In this document: piece after piece, positions 19,407-28,245 of the stretch
Position numbering within the stretch: position 1 is the stretch's first letter
How the letters are laid out: each line of letters begins with the position of its first letter
DNA from: an uncultured Oscillospiraceae bacterium
GTDB taxonomy: Bacteria; Bacillota; Clostridia; Oscillospirales; Ruminococcaceae
Assembly (NCBI GenBank): GCA_949737515.1
Contig: CATJCP010000205.1
Span: forward strand, 1 to 36,308
Reading direction: 5' to 3'
Length of the DNA stretch: 36,308 bases
Translations under genes and position numbers: made by a program
Notes under the pieces: generated by a model
Told to the model about the DNA's origin: nothing
Seen by the model: only the letters and a program-made list of their open reading frames with translations
Databases searched by the model: none

Positions 19407-20867
19407 TTGAGAACCGTATTCATACTTTCCGACCAGCACAACCCGTCTTTCAGCGGCTGTTATGGCGGAATAACGAGGACCCCCAATTTAGACCAGCTCG
19501 CCCAGGAGGGGACGCTCTTTACATCGGCATACACGCCGTCCCCCATGTGTGCCCCTGCCCGCGCCTGTCTATTTACAGGGCAGTTTGTCAACAGGATTGG
19601 TTTTTGGGACAATACCATGCCCTATGATGGAAGTGTTCGGGGATTTGGGCATCATCTAAGCGAACACGGGATTCCGTTGACCACCATAGGCAAACTTGAC
19701 TTTGCCGGGGAGGATTACGATTATGGCATCCATGAAATGCTGCTGCCAAACAACCGAAAAAGCCTTGATGCTGTTTCGCTGTTTCGAGAGCCTCCGCTTC
19801 TACGGCGCCCTGTCTACCATGTAAAGAACAACTGGGACGTTTATCCCAGAGAAGACCAAACTCCCAAAGAAAGGGATATTACCAACACCGCCATACAGTG
19901 GCTGCGCGAGCATGGCCAGGAGGAAAATTGGGTGTTAAATGTAAACTTTACCCGGCCCCACTCACCCTGGAAAGCACTTCAAGAACCGCTGCGCCGTTAT
20001 CAGGACGAAATGTCCAGCATCCAGCTCGCCCCAAAATATACCCAGCCCTTAGAGGAACTTCATGAAGTGGACCAATATCACAGCATTTATTCCTGTGGTT
20101 ACGATTATGGAATAGACCGGGTAAAAAATTCCCATGCAGGTTATCATGCTATGATAGAAGAAACAGATGAAAGTATTGGACAAATTTTGGATACCTTAAA
20201 GGAATTATCCCTGTATGACGACGTTTTAATAGTATACTCCTCAGACCATGGCGAAATGGCGCGGGCCCATGGTATATGGGAAAAGTCCGCCATGTATGAG
20301 GATTCTATCAGAATCCCCCTGATTATCCGGGAACCCGGACGCAAAGAGGCCCGCATATGCAAAGCGCCCGTATCGTTGATTGACGTTTTCCCGACAATCT
20401 GCGATTACGCTGGCCTCCCACCTCTCTCGTCCTCCCAAGGTCAGTCCCTACGCCCGTTTGTCAACGGGGAAGCGACTGCGCCGTCGTTTAGGGATTATGC
20501 TTTCAGTGAATCCCATACCCTTGGAAGGGTTGCCGCTTCTTTTGCGGTTCAGCACGACGGATGGAAATTGATGGAGTATGTGGGATACGAGCCTGTTTTG
20601 TTCCATCTGGATAAAGACCCGGATGAGATGAAAAACCTCGCGCCGCTGGCCGTTGGGAATACAGAAATTGCTCAACAGGCAGCGCGGCTTCGGAAGCTGC
20701 TTTCCAAAATCTGCAACCCGCCGGACGTAGACCGGCAGGCCCGCGCAGCCCAGGAAAAAAAGAAAGCGGAACTTGCGTCCACCGGGCAGCTTGAAAAGGA
20801 GCTGAAGAAACGGGGCTTTCAAATAAAGGGCGGAAGGCTTGCGCCCGACGGCGAACCTCCGGTTTAA
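19407..20867 (+). CDS. Sulfatase (type I, Cys-type formylglycine sulfatase)
   Basis: TVFILSDQHNPSFSGCYGG, PSPMCAPARACLFTG (C-x-P-x-R...TG signature), YSSDHGEMARAHGIWEKSAMYEDSIRIPLI. Probable TTG start at 19407 after GAAGGGA; the ORF opens at 19383. Confidence 0.9.
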   Translation: MRTVFILSDQHNPSFSGCYGGITRTPNLDQLAQEGTLFTSAYTPSPMCAPARACLFTGQFVNRIGFWDNTMPYDGSVRGFGHHLSEHGIPLTTIGKLDFAGEDYDYGIHEMLLPNNRKSLDAVSLFREPPLLRRPVYHVKNNWDVYPREDQTPKERDITNTAIQWLREHGQEENWVLNVNFTRPHSPWKALQEPLRRYQDEMSSIQLAPKYTQPLEELHEVDQYHSIYSCGYDYGIDRVKNSHAGYHAMIEETDESIGQILDTLKELSLYDDVLIVYSSDHGEMARAHGIWEKSAMYEDSIRIPLIIREPGRKEARICKAPVSLIDVFPTICDYAGLPPLSSSQGQSLRPFVNGEATAPSFRDYAFSESHTLGRVAASFAVQHDGWKLMEYVGYEPVLFHLDKDPDEMKNLAPLAVGNTEIAQQAARLRKLLSKICNPPDVDRQARAAQEKKKAELASTGQLEKELKKRGFQIKGGRLAPDGEPPV

Positions 20868-20938
20868 CTGGAACATATCGTTTTACGCCTTATCCCGCGG
20901 CATTATTTTGCGGAAAAAATATAGATGAAGGAGAAAAC

Positions 20939-22084
20939 ATGATGTACAAAAAATGGCTTGAGAACGCAACCAACAAAATGGAACGTGCCGCCGCCCGGAT
21001 TGGGGACAACATCCCTTACCAGTCCTTTGATGGAAAATACCGTTACATGAACTGGGACGGCGCCACGCCGCCTTTATGGTCTTTGGGAATGGATATGAGG
21101 GAAACAGAGAGTATCGGCGCATGGACAAACGGTTTCTGGGGCGGAATCCTTTGGCTGCTCTATGACAAAACCGGCAAAGAGGAATATCGAACCTATGCCG
21201 AAGGGCTGGAAAAGCGCCTTGACCAGCCTTTGGAGAGCTTTACAGAGTTAAGCCATGACGTTGGCTTTATGTGGATGCTCACAGCAGGGGCGAACTACCG
21301 GAGGACAAGCTCTAAAGAATCCCTTCTGCGCCTTTTAAAGACCTCCAGCCATTTGGCGGGCAGGTTTAACCCAGCGGGGAATTTTATCCGCGCCCAAAAT
21401 GGGGATGATCGAATCGGGCGGGCGATTATCGACTGTATGATGAACCTTCCCCTTCTCTATTTTGCCAGCGAGCTGACAGGAGACCCCCGCTTCGCCAATG
21501 TTGCCGCAGCCCACGCTGACACCACGCTGCGGGAGTTTATCAGGCTGGATGGCTCTGTATTTCACGTTGTAAATTTTGATCCCAAAACCGGGGAACGGGT
21601 TGGTGCATTGGAAGGGCAGGGATATAGCACGGAGTCTTCCTGGTCGCGGGGGACAGGCTGGGCCATATACGGGTTTGCGCTGAGTTATCTGTATACGGGA
21701 AAAGCAGAATATTTGGAAGCCTCCAAACGGTCTGCTGAATTTTTTATGAGCCATCTTCCACAGGACGGCGTTCCGCGCGCTGACCTCCTTGCCCCTCTGG
21801 ATGACCCAGCATGTATGATAGATTCTTCCGCTGCTGCAATTGCCGCTTCTGGTATGGTACTGCTGTCCAAGGTTTCCAAAGAGGAACTATGGCGCAATCA
21901 TGCGTTAAGGCTTTTGGAGGCATTGCAGGGGACGTGTGTAGCCGGAGATGATGAGGAAGCTCTCCTTCTGCATGGGAATGTTGGGTACCACCGTCCCCTT
22001 GCACGCGATATTCCCCTTATCTATGGTGATTTCTTCTATTTAGAGGCGCTGATGCAGCTTGACGGCTTTTCTGCTTTATTTTAA
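20939..22084 (+). CDS. Glycoside hydrolase family 88 (unsaturated glucuronyl hydrolase-like)
   Basis: WTNGFWGGILWLLYDKT, ELSHDVGFMW, TESSWSRGTGWAIYGFALSYLYTG, DSSAAAIAASG; GGAG upstream. Confidence 0.9.
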   Translation: MMYKKWLENATNKMERAAARIGDNIPYQSFDGKYRYMNWDGATPPLWSLGMDMRETESIGAWTNGFWGGILWLLYDKTGKEEYRTYAEGLEKRLDQPLESFTELSHDVGFMWMLTAGANYRRTSSKESLLRLLKTSSHLAGRFNPAGNFIRAQNGDDRIGRAIIDCMMNLPLLYFASELTGDPRFANVAAAHADTTLREFIRLDGSVFHVVNFDPKTGERVGALEGQGYSTESSWSRGTGWAIYGFALSYLYTGKAEYLEASKRSAEFFMSHLPQDGVPRADLLAPLDDPACMIDSSAAAIAASGMVLLSKVSKEELWRNHALRLLEALQGTCVAGDDEEALLLHGNVGYHRPLARDIPLIYGDFFYLEALMQLDGFSALF

Positions 22085-22270
22085 TTTGATGGTGTTGCCA
22101 TAGCGGTCAACGAGTTGGATTTAGTAAAGGGAGATCGAAATATAGACCGAGTTTACTCTGCTGCCGCGGTCGCCAAACCTTTACCATTTTATCATAGGAG
22201 GTTATTCTTTTGCTAAAGCCTTTTATTTCCCCCGGTTGAACCGGGAGTTTTCTTCCGCTAAAGCTCCCAA

Positions 22271-22313
22271 AAACAAATACCGCTTTATCGGCATGATAAA
22301 GCGGTATTTGTTT
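22271..22313 (-). terminator. Strong intrinsic terminator, possibly bidirectional; lies directly 3' of the tRNA-like fragment on the minus strand
   Basis: AAACAAATACCGCTTTATC-GGCAT-GATAAAGCGGTATTTGTTT, 19-bp perfect stem. Minus strand continues TTTGTTTTTGGG. Confidence 0.85.
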
Positions 22314-22314
22314 A

Positions 22315-22357
22315 CGGGGGCAGAAGGGCTCGGACCCTCGGCACGCGGTTTTGGAGG
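22315..22357 (-). pseudogene. tRNA-Trp-like 3' fragment (anticodon loop to acceptor), 5' half absent
   Basis: Minus strand: CCTCCAAAACCGCGTGCCGAGGGTCCGAGCCCTTCTGCCCCCG. It has a CTCCAAAAC anticodon-loop-like segment (CCA), a T-arm GAGGG-TCCGAGC-CCTTC and an acceptor-like CTGCCCCC. No matching 5' acceptor or D-arm is seen upstream. Confidence 0.45.
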
Positions 22358-22554
22358 GGATGTGGAAGCTCTTAACCCCGCTTATTTACTGGCTTTTTAA
22401 GCCCTGTTCCTGAGCATCTAAAAACATTTTCTGCCCTTTTGATGCTGATCTTCTTTCCTCGTATACCATATCTTTTCACTTCACGACGACCTCTAAAAAA
22501 CGGCACCTCCAACGGCATGGCCGTCAGAGTATATCTTTCGGAATTCCCGTCTCT

Positions 22555-23787
22555 TTAAGGGCGGGCAAAGGTGCCGTCCGGCCTTCTGGCGTTGGTCCAC
22601 TTGGGAAGGGCGGGATCGCAAGGGAAAGCGGCGGCGGCCTTTTCGTCAATATCTACGCCAATACCAGGACGGTCGCTTAAATACACATAACCGTTTTTAA
22701 GCTCGGGACATCCGGGGAACACATCCCGGCACCCCTGCCCGAATCCCTGCCATTCCTGAACCCCGAAATTCCAGGAGGACAAATCCAGATGAACGTTTAC
22801 TGCATGGCCGATGGGTGAAACATCCCCCGGTCCGTGCCATGCTGTCCTTACACCAAATGCCTCGCACAGCACCTGGAGCTTTTTGGCGGGGGTCAGGCCG
22901 CCGATCTGGCTGATGTGGACGCGGATAAAATCAATCAGCCGCTCACGGATAAGCCCCATCCACTCCATGGGATTGTTAAAGAGCTCTCCCATGGCTAGGG
23001 GTGTAGCAGTTTGATTTCGGATTGTTTTAAACCAATCCACCTGCTCCGGTGCAAGGCAGTCCTCCAGATAGAACAGCCGGTAAGGCTCCAGATCCTTTGC
23101 AAGGCGAACTGCGTCAATGGGTTCCAAACGCTCATGGACATCGTGGAGAATTTCAAAACGGTTGCCGTACTTCTCTCTCACATACGCGATGGTTTCCACA
23201 GTCTCCCGCATATATTGATGGGGATCATAATATTCTCCAAGACAAGCCCCCCTTGGCTTGACGGACTCCAAATCCTGAACGCCTCCGTACCGTCCCTTCT
23301 GGATGCGGATATACTGGGTGCCTATCTCCAGATATTGTTCAATCTGCTCATCCAGCATCTCCTCCGGGGTCATTTTCCCATAGCGGGGATCTTGGGTGGA
23401 GAAGCCGCCGGCATGGCGGTAAACCACTGCTGCCTCCCGTACTTTTCCGCCCAGCAGCTCATACAGGGGCATTTTCGCCATTTTCCCCTTGATATCCCAC
23501 AGCGCCATATCCACGCCGGAGAGGGCGTTATTCAGGATAGGCCCGTTTCTCCAATAGGGGCTTGCCATGGCCATTTGCCAGATATCCTCGATTCGAGATA
23601 CGTCCTTGCCTACAAGAAGGGGTTTCATGTAGTGTTCCACTGCGTCGGCCACTGTAATCCAACGCTGCGTATAGGTGGCACAGCCAAGTCCGTATAATCC
23701 GGGTTCACTGGTTTCTACCTTTACCACCACCAGCGCAATGCCGTCCGGGGCTGTACAGATTGCTTTTATGTCTCTAATTGTAATCAT
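22555..23787 (-). CDS. Enolase-superfamily sugar-acid dehydratase (D-mannonate dehydratase/RspA-like)
   Basis: VKVETSEPGLYGLGCATYTQRW, ILHDVHERLEPIDA, FYLEDCLAPEQ, LAMGELFNNP (three metal-ligand segments), HGPGDVSPIGHAVNVHLDL, FGVQEW. Confidence 0.88.
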   Translation of the reverse strand: MITIRDIKAICTAPDGIALVVVKVETSEPGLYGLGCATYTQRWITVADAVEHYMKPLLVGKDVSRIEDIWQMAMASPYWRNGPILNNALSGVDMALWDIKGKMAKMPLYELLGGKVREAAVVYRHAGGFSTQDPRYGKMTPEEMLDEQIEQYLEIGTQYIRIQKGRYGGVQDLESVKPRGACLGEYYDPHQYMRETVETIAYVREKYGNRFEILHDVHERLEPIDAVRLAKDLEPYRLFYLEDCLAPEQVDWFKTIRNQTATPLAMGELFNNPMEWMGLIRERLIDFIRVHISQIGGLTPAKKLQVLCEAFGVRTAWHGPGDVSPIGHAVNVHLDLSSWNFGVQEWQGFGQGCRDVFPGCPELKNGYVYLSDRPGIGVDIDEKAAAAFPCDPALPKWTNARRPDGTFARP

Positions 23788-23837
23788 GTTGTTTCCTTTC
23801 TATTCCTTACAGAGGAATCATCACTTGTTTAAGCGCC

Positions 23838-23871
23838 GTTTTGCTCGCCCCTGGCGGGGCAACCGCAAAAC
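23838..23871 (-). other. Intra-operonic stem-loop between the GH9 and RspA-like genes
   Basis: GTTTTGC-tc-GCCCC tggc GGGGC-aacc-GCAAAAC. Confidence 0.5.
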
Positions 23872-23895
23872 ATGGTACAGGTTCGTTCGCGGGCT

Positions 23896-26214
23896 TCATC
23901 CTTCCTGCTGCGGGTCGTATTCCGCCATAATGCTTAAAAAACCCATAGCCGGGAACACCCATACCTCCTTGTAATTGTAGCAAGCCGCGTCGGGGTAATA
24001 GGGAATATCCTCATTCCGCTGGGATTCAACGCCAACGGAGAAGGAGCCGACCAAATCGCCGCTCATGGCGGAATACTGAGGCGTATAATTATAACCCTCG
24101 CCCCACACTAGGGATTGGTTGAAGGGATTCCTCCCGACCTGCCACTCAAGGGATCGAGTGACGATTTCAAGCAGCTCCCGGTCTTTCAGAGCATTGGCGC
24201 AGGCAAGGATTCCTTTGGCCTGAGAGAGCTGAATACCGGAATTGCCCCGGAAGGAATACCAAACCGGGAAAAGCCTCAGATAAACGCCATCTGAGAGCCT
24301 GACGCCATTCTGAATTTGTTCCCGTGCCATTTGGGCTGTCGGGCAGCCAAACCAGGTGGAACAGTCCTCCTCTATAACCTCATCCAGCCGGTAGATTGAG
24401 GCCGGGATCATTGCGTAGGGTTCGGTAAATGATACAGCCTTTTTGATATACGCTCCATACCTCTCCATGCAGGAGAGATACTCCGCTTTGGGGCTGATCC
24501 CGTTTATCATGGCGAGGGCGGTCATGGGAAGGTGTTCCCTGGAGGAGTGCTGGGAATGAACGATTTTTTTGTGATCCGAGGTTTCATAGAAGAAGCCGCA
24601 AAGGGGGATATCCCAGCCAGGCTGTTCTGTTTCCTGGCACTGGGTGACGTACAGGGCAAAATCCTCCCCGGTTTCCAGATAGGCATGGTCCCTTGTCGCC
24701 TGATAGAGCAGCACCGCGCTGATACATCCCTGTGCCGCATTTACAAGGTTATGGTTCCCCTCATTTTTCATGTCCTCCAGCGCCCATGTAAAATCCTCTT
24801 TTGCGGCGGTGAGGGCATATTCCGCGAATACAGGGTCTTCCTCCAGGAAGGCCATAGCCATTTTTGCCTCTACCCCGGCGCACAGGAGATTCCCCTGAAT
24901 GGTACGGACGGCCTGATGAATGATATCATCATAGTCCCCAAGCAGACCTTTTGTCCAGAAATCCATACAGATCCATGAGGCTCTGTACCCGTCCCCAAAG
25001 CGGGTTTTCAGCACCCAATCGGCGCCCCATCGCGCCTCGTCCAAAAGGAGCTCGTACAGTTCCCTGTCTCCCTTAGCCTTGGCCTTTTCCATCAGACAGA
25101 GCATGGCGTAGACAGCCTCCGCCGTATTGCCCAACCCCTGGCTCAAATCTCCTGCGTCGTGCCATCCTCCGTTTATCACCTTCGTGACGCCGTTATGACT
25201 GCATTGGAGATCCTCATGGCAAAGGTCATGAACACCTGGGACAATAAATCCGCACCGCTCCCCATAAAAGAAATTCAAGGTTTTGACAATGGTATCTCTC
25301 CAGACATCCCGGCCAATGGAGAACGGCCTGGTAATCTTCTCTCCCGCTTTGATAAAGTACCTGCCGGGTTCTTTCAGCCCGCTGAAATCAAGGAGCTGGT
25401 ATCTCCCGGTTTTTTCTGTAACCGTCTCCACGTTTCCGCACAAAACCGTCAGGCCGTCCCCGCTTCGGATGACCTGGAAGGACTCCGCCTGGATACCTTT
25501 TCCGATTGCTGTCTTTTTTACATCTAAAAGATACCCAACATGGGAGAAGCAAATCTCACCCTCTTTAGGCTCCCAGCCCCGCTGGTGGTCGGCATCTACC
25601 CTTTCCAGCCTGACCTCCGCAAAGTCTAGGCTCACATGGTTTCCTGCGCCTGGTTCCGCTCCCTGCAACCTGTACTGGAAACTGAATCCCTTCACCTTAT
25701 CCCGCACAAGCTCCGGGAATTCCCAGGTCACGATATTCCACTTCCGGTTTTCCAGACAGACGAAATGGAGCCCCTCCCTTGTCATGTCATTGGGCATCCG
25801 TGTTTCATCCGGGCCATCTGTATACAAATAAATACACATGGTGGCCACCTTAAATCCAGGGAAATCCGGGAACACCCGGAACCGGAGCCTGTTGTATCCG
25901 AACCAGTCCGCGTTCTCACAGTCCCGGAACAGGGTGGCCAACCCCCAGCCTCTGCCATAGTCTTCATTTTTTTCGATACAGTCGGTATCAGAGATAAGCC
26001 TTGCACAAGAAAAACCGTCTCTTTCCGCCTTCAAAAGAGTTCCTGTATCAATCCCCCGCTTATCGGCGGGATCGTGGTTGATCGAAAGGTGCGGGCGTAT
26101 GCTCCATTTGGAAAGATCGCTCATGTCATCCAGCAGTACAGAATCCCATACTTTTTTGTGCTCGTGAGCATAGTAGCTGGTATTGCGGTAGTCCGGCTTC
26201 ATCAGTCTTCGCAT
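23896..26214 (-). CDS. Glycoside hydrolase family 9 protein with CelD_N-type Ig-like domain and an additional N-terminal beta-sandwich-like region; no signal peptide
   Basis: GGWHDAGDLSQG (GH9 DAGD), VGRNPFNQSLVWGEGYNYTPQY, C-terminal NYKEVWVFPAMG (catalytic Glu region), Ig-like region ESFQVIRSGDGLTVLCGNVE...GRYFIKAGEKITRPFSI. Start at 26214 after GAGGTGAATGAA; the ORF opens at 26358. Confidence 0.83.
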   Translation of the reverse strand: MRRLMKPDYRNTSYYAHEHKKVWDSVLLDDMSDLSKWSIRPHLSINHDPADKRGIDTGTLLKAERDGFSCARLISDTDCIEKNEDYGRGWGLATLFRDCENADWFGYNRLRFRVFPDFPGFKVATMCIYLYTDGPDETRMPNDMTREGLHFVCLENRKWNIVTWEFPELVRDKVKGFSFQYRLQGAEPGAGNHVSLDFAEVRLERVDADHQRGWEPKEGEICFSHVGYLLDVKKTAIGKGIQAESFQVIRSGDGLTVLCGNVETVTEKTGRYQLLDFSGLKEPGRYFIKAGEKITRPFSIGRDVWRDTIVKTLNFFYGERCGFIVPGVHDLCHEDLQCSHNGVTKVINGGWHDAGDLSQGLGNTAEAVYAMLCLMEKAKAKGDRELYELLLDEARWGADWVLKTRFGDGYRASWICMDFWTKGLLGDYDDIIHQAVRTIQGNLLCAGVEAKMAMAFLEEDPVFAEYALTAAKEDFTWALEDMKNEGNHNLVNAAQGCISAVLLYQATRDHAYLETGEDFALYVTQCQETEQPGWDIPLCGFFYETSDHKKIVHSQHSSREHLPMTALAMINGISPKAEYLSCMERYGAYIKKAVSFTEPYAMIPASIYRLDEVIEEDCSTWFGCPTAQMAREQIQNGVRLSDGVYLRLFPVWYSFRGNSGIQLSQAKGILACANALKDRELLEIVTRSLEWQVGRNPFNQSLVWGEGYNYTPQYSAMSGDLVGSFSVGVESQRNEDIPYYPDAACYNYKEVWVFPAMGFLSIMAEYDPQQEG

Positions 26215-26224
26215 TTCATTCACC

Positions 26225-27142
26225 TCATTCATGTTTAAACCGCCAGGTTCTTGTCCAGCGGCAGCTTTTACCAGGGGCAGCTTTGATAGAGGCATATACC
26301 TCCGTACAGATGCAGTGCTCAATCCCCCATTGAACCAGCGCGGACGGCGTAAAGTCAAACTGCTCTGTCACAGAAAGGCCGTACTTTTTATTCCGAAGGG
26401 TCCAGAAAAGCTGTCCCGTGCAGTCAAGGTCCTCCTTTTCAAAGCGGTGGAATAAGGTGAATCCCTCTCCCATGCTCTGCTTCCAATACATTGTCTTGTC
26501 CGCAACAGCCAAAACATCCGGCGCTTTTTCCTTGGTTTTTATCGAGAAAACGCCATCTCTTATTTTATCAAGCTCTTTGTTAAAGGGGACATTCAGCTCA
26601 TAATCCGGTCCAATCGGCTCATGGTTCACCGCGACAAAGTTGTGCTGGTACTCTGCCATGGATATCGGCTTTTCTCCACAGTTCTCCACTGTGGTGGTGG
26701 AAAAAATACAGTTGCCCGAAAGCGCAATCTCCTTGGTAATCCTGGCGGCATACCCCCGGCATGGGAGAGGCTCCTGTATGAACACAGCCCGATCCCCTAA
26801 AAAATGTGCTGTCACTGGGAAAAGGGTATAGTGATAGGAAGCGTCCCACATATCATAGGGCTTGTGGTTTTCATTCTGTTCCATCAGCCCCACACCGAAT
26901 TTGGGGAAACATTCCCCTTTCAGCGCCTCAGTTCCCAGCTCGTTCCAAACATATTCCCCGCACAGCCCCACACCCTGGCAGCTAAACCGGCTGGAATCAA
27001 GCTGCTCCGGTTCGGTAAAGACATCCTTCCCATCCAACAGGACCTCTTCCATAACGCCAATGGTCTCAAAACGGTGGTAGGGTTCCCCTTTTGGGGGATA
27101 CCGGAAAGTCACCTTCAGACGATCATTCCCGATTGTATTCAT
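26225..27142 (-). CDS. Galactose mutarotase-like (aldose-epimerase superfamily) protein
   Basis: Overall all-beta pattern; YHYTLFPVTAHFLGDRAVFIQEPLPCRGYAARITKEIALSGNCIFSTTTVENCGEKPISMAEYQHNFVAVN resembles the mutarotase-like superfamily. Confidence 0.6.
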   Translation of the reverse strand: MNTIGNDRLKVTFRYPPKGEPYHRFETIGVMEEVLLDGKDVFTEPEQLDSSRFSCQGVGLCGEYVWNELGTEALKGECFPKFGVGLMEQNENHKPYDMWDASYHYTLFPVTAHFLGDRAVFIQEPLPCRGYAARITKEIALSGNCIFSTTTVENCGEKPISMAEYQHNFVAVNHEPIGPDYELNVPFNKELDKIRDGVFSIKTKEKAPDVLAVADKTMYWKQSMGEGFTLFHRFEKEDLDCTGQLFWTLRNKKYGLSVTEQFDFTPSALVQWGIEHCICTEVYASIKAAPGKSCRWTRTWRFKHE

Positions 27143-27980
27143 CTTTCACCCCCTGAAGCATCCCCATTGCCTCATCATAGACCTCCTTTTTCCACTCCTC
27201 CCGCACCCACGGAATTTTATCGTAACCCTCCATCATTCCGGGGAGGATCAAGCCTCCATCCAGGCGGACGGTGGTACCAGTCATATAGGCTGCCTTATCG
27301 CTGGCAACATAGGCTACTGCCTCGCCGATTTCACGGGGTGTACCCACACGGTGAAGCGGGATAGACTCAGTAACAAAGGGGGATTTCATGTGCTCCTCCA
27401 TGCCGGGCCTTGGCTGCCAAACTGCCCCAGGCGCCACACAGTTCACACGGATATTATAGGAAGAAAGATCCAAGGCAATAGATTCGGTTGCTCTCTTTAT
27501 GGCGGCCTTTAAACTGCCATAAAGGTAATCATCCACATACGCCGCCTCTGCCCGGGTTGATGTGATAAAGATAATATTTCCCTCTGTTTTATCCGCCACC
27601 ATGTACCGCGCCGCAGCGCCGGCACAGGTGATATAGTTCCTGTAATTTGAAGCATAGATATTGTCCACCATTTCCGGGGTGGCTGTGAGAATGGAACATC
27701 TGAATCCAGGATTCGCGGCATTACATACCAACAGGTCGATCTTCCCTAAATCCTTGTGGGCCTTATCCATCAGTTCCTGTGGGGACTGGGCCAGGTCAAG
27801 GGCAGACTGGTAAACATAGCACTTCCTGCCCAAATCTTTTACGACCCTCTCGGTGTCACGCGCGCCCTCTTCATTGCTCCGATAAGTGATGGCGAGATCA
27901 TATCCGTACTCAGCCAACACGATAGCAATCCCCTGGCCAATATTGTGGCTGGCGCCGGTTACTACTGCCGTTTTATTCAT
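27123..27980 (-). CDS. SDR-family NAD(P)-dependent oxidoreductase
   Basis: TGASHNIGQGIA (cofactor motif), NAANPG, YLYGSLKAAIKRATESIALDLSSYNIRVNCVAPGAVWQ, YMTGTTVRLDGG. Overlaps the downstream gene by 20 bp. Confidence 0.92.
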   Translation of the reverse strand: MNKTAVVTGASHNIGQGIAIVLAEYGYDLAITYRSNEEGARDTERVVKDLGRKCYVYQSALDLAQSPQELMDKAHKDLGKIDLLVCNAANPGFRCSILTATPEMVDNIYASNYRNYITCAGAAARYMVADKTEGNIIFITSTRAEAAYVDDYLYGSLKAAIKRATESIALDLSSYNIRVNCVAPGAVWQPRPGMEEHMKSPFVTESIPLHRVGTPREIGEAVAYVASDKAAYMTGTTVRLDGGLILPGMMEGYDKIPWVREEWKKEVYDEAMGMLQGVKDEYNRE

Positions 27981-28245
27981 GTTACCCCTCCGTTCATTTC
28001 TTTATTTTTTATCCACTGCCGACCGAATACACGCGAAAATACCCCCAGAATCACAGAGAAAAAGCACTGCAATCCTGGGGGCCAGGAGGATATCTTTTTT
28101 GCAAATACGCTTTTTTGAATATTCATACTTTTTCTTGAAAGAAAAGGTATCAAAAGGAACTTCAATTCGCTCTCAACCACCGGCTTCGGACTTTTCGCCC
28201 GGTAACAAAGGTAAGGTTTTCGCGGAAACCCAGTATCAGGGGCTG

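Noticed and set aside
22085-22220. Open frame continuing after the GH88 stop (FDGVAIAVNELDLVKGDRN...)
   Set aside because: About 42 codons can occur by chance, and GH88 is already full length, so no evidence of readthrough.
22229-22252. CCCGGTTGAACCGGG palindrome followed by AGTTTTC, resembling an IS200/IS605 end
   Set aside because: Too short, with no TnpA or TnpB coding sequence nearby. Could simply be a weak terminator for the GH88 gene.
22372-22518. 48-aa basic minus-strand ORF MPLEVPFFRGRREVKRYGIRGKKISIKRAENVFRCSGTGLKKPVNKRG just 5' of the tRNA-like fragment
   Set aside because: Tempting as a recombinase remnant, but there is no clear ribosome-binding site and no recognisable motif; another frame is also open. 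Not supportable.
23011-23697. 228-aa plus-strand ORF
   Set aside because: Antisense to the RspA-like dehydratase, with no domain features.
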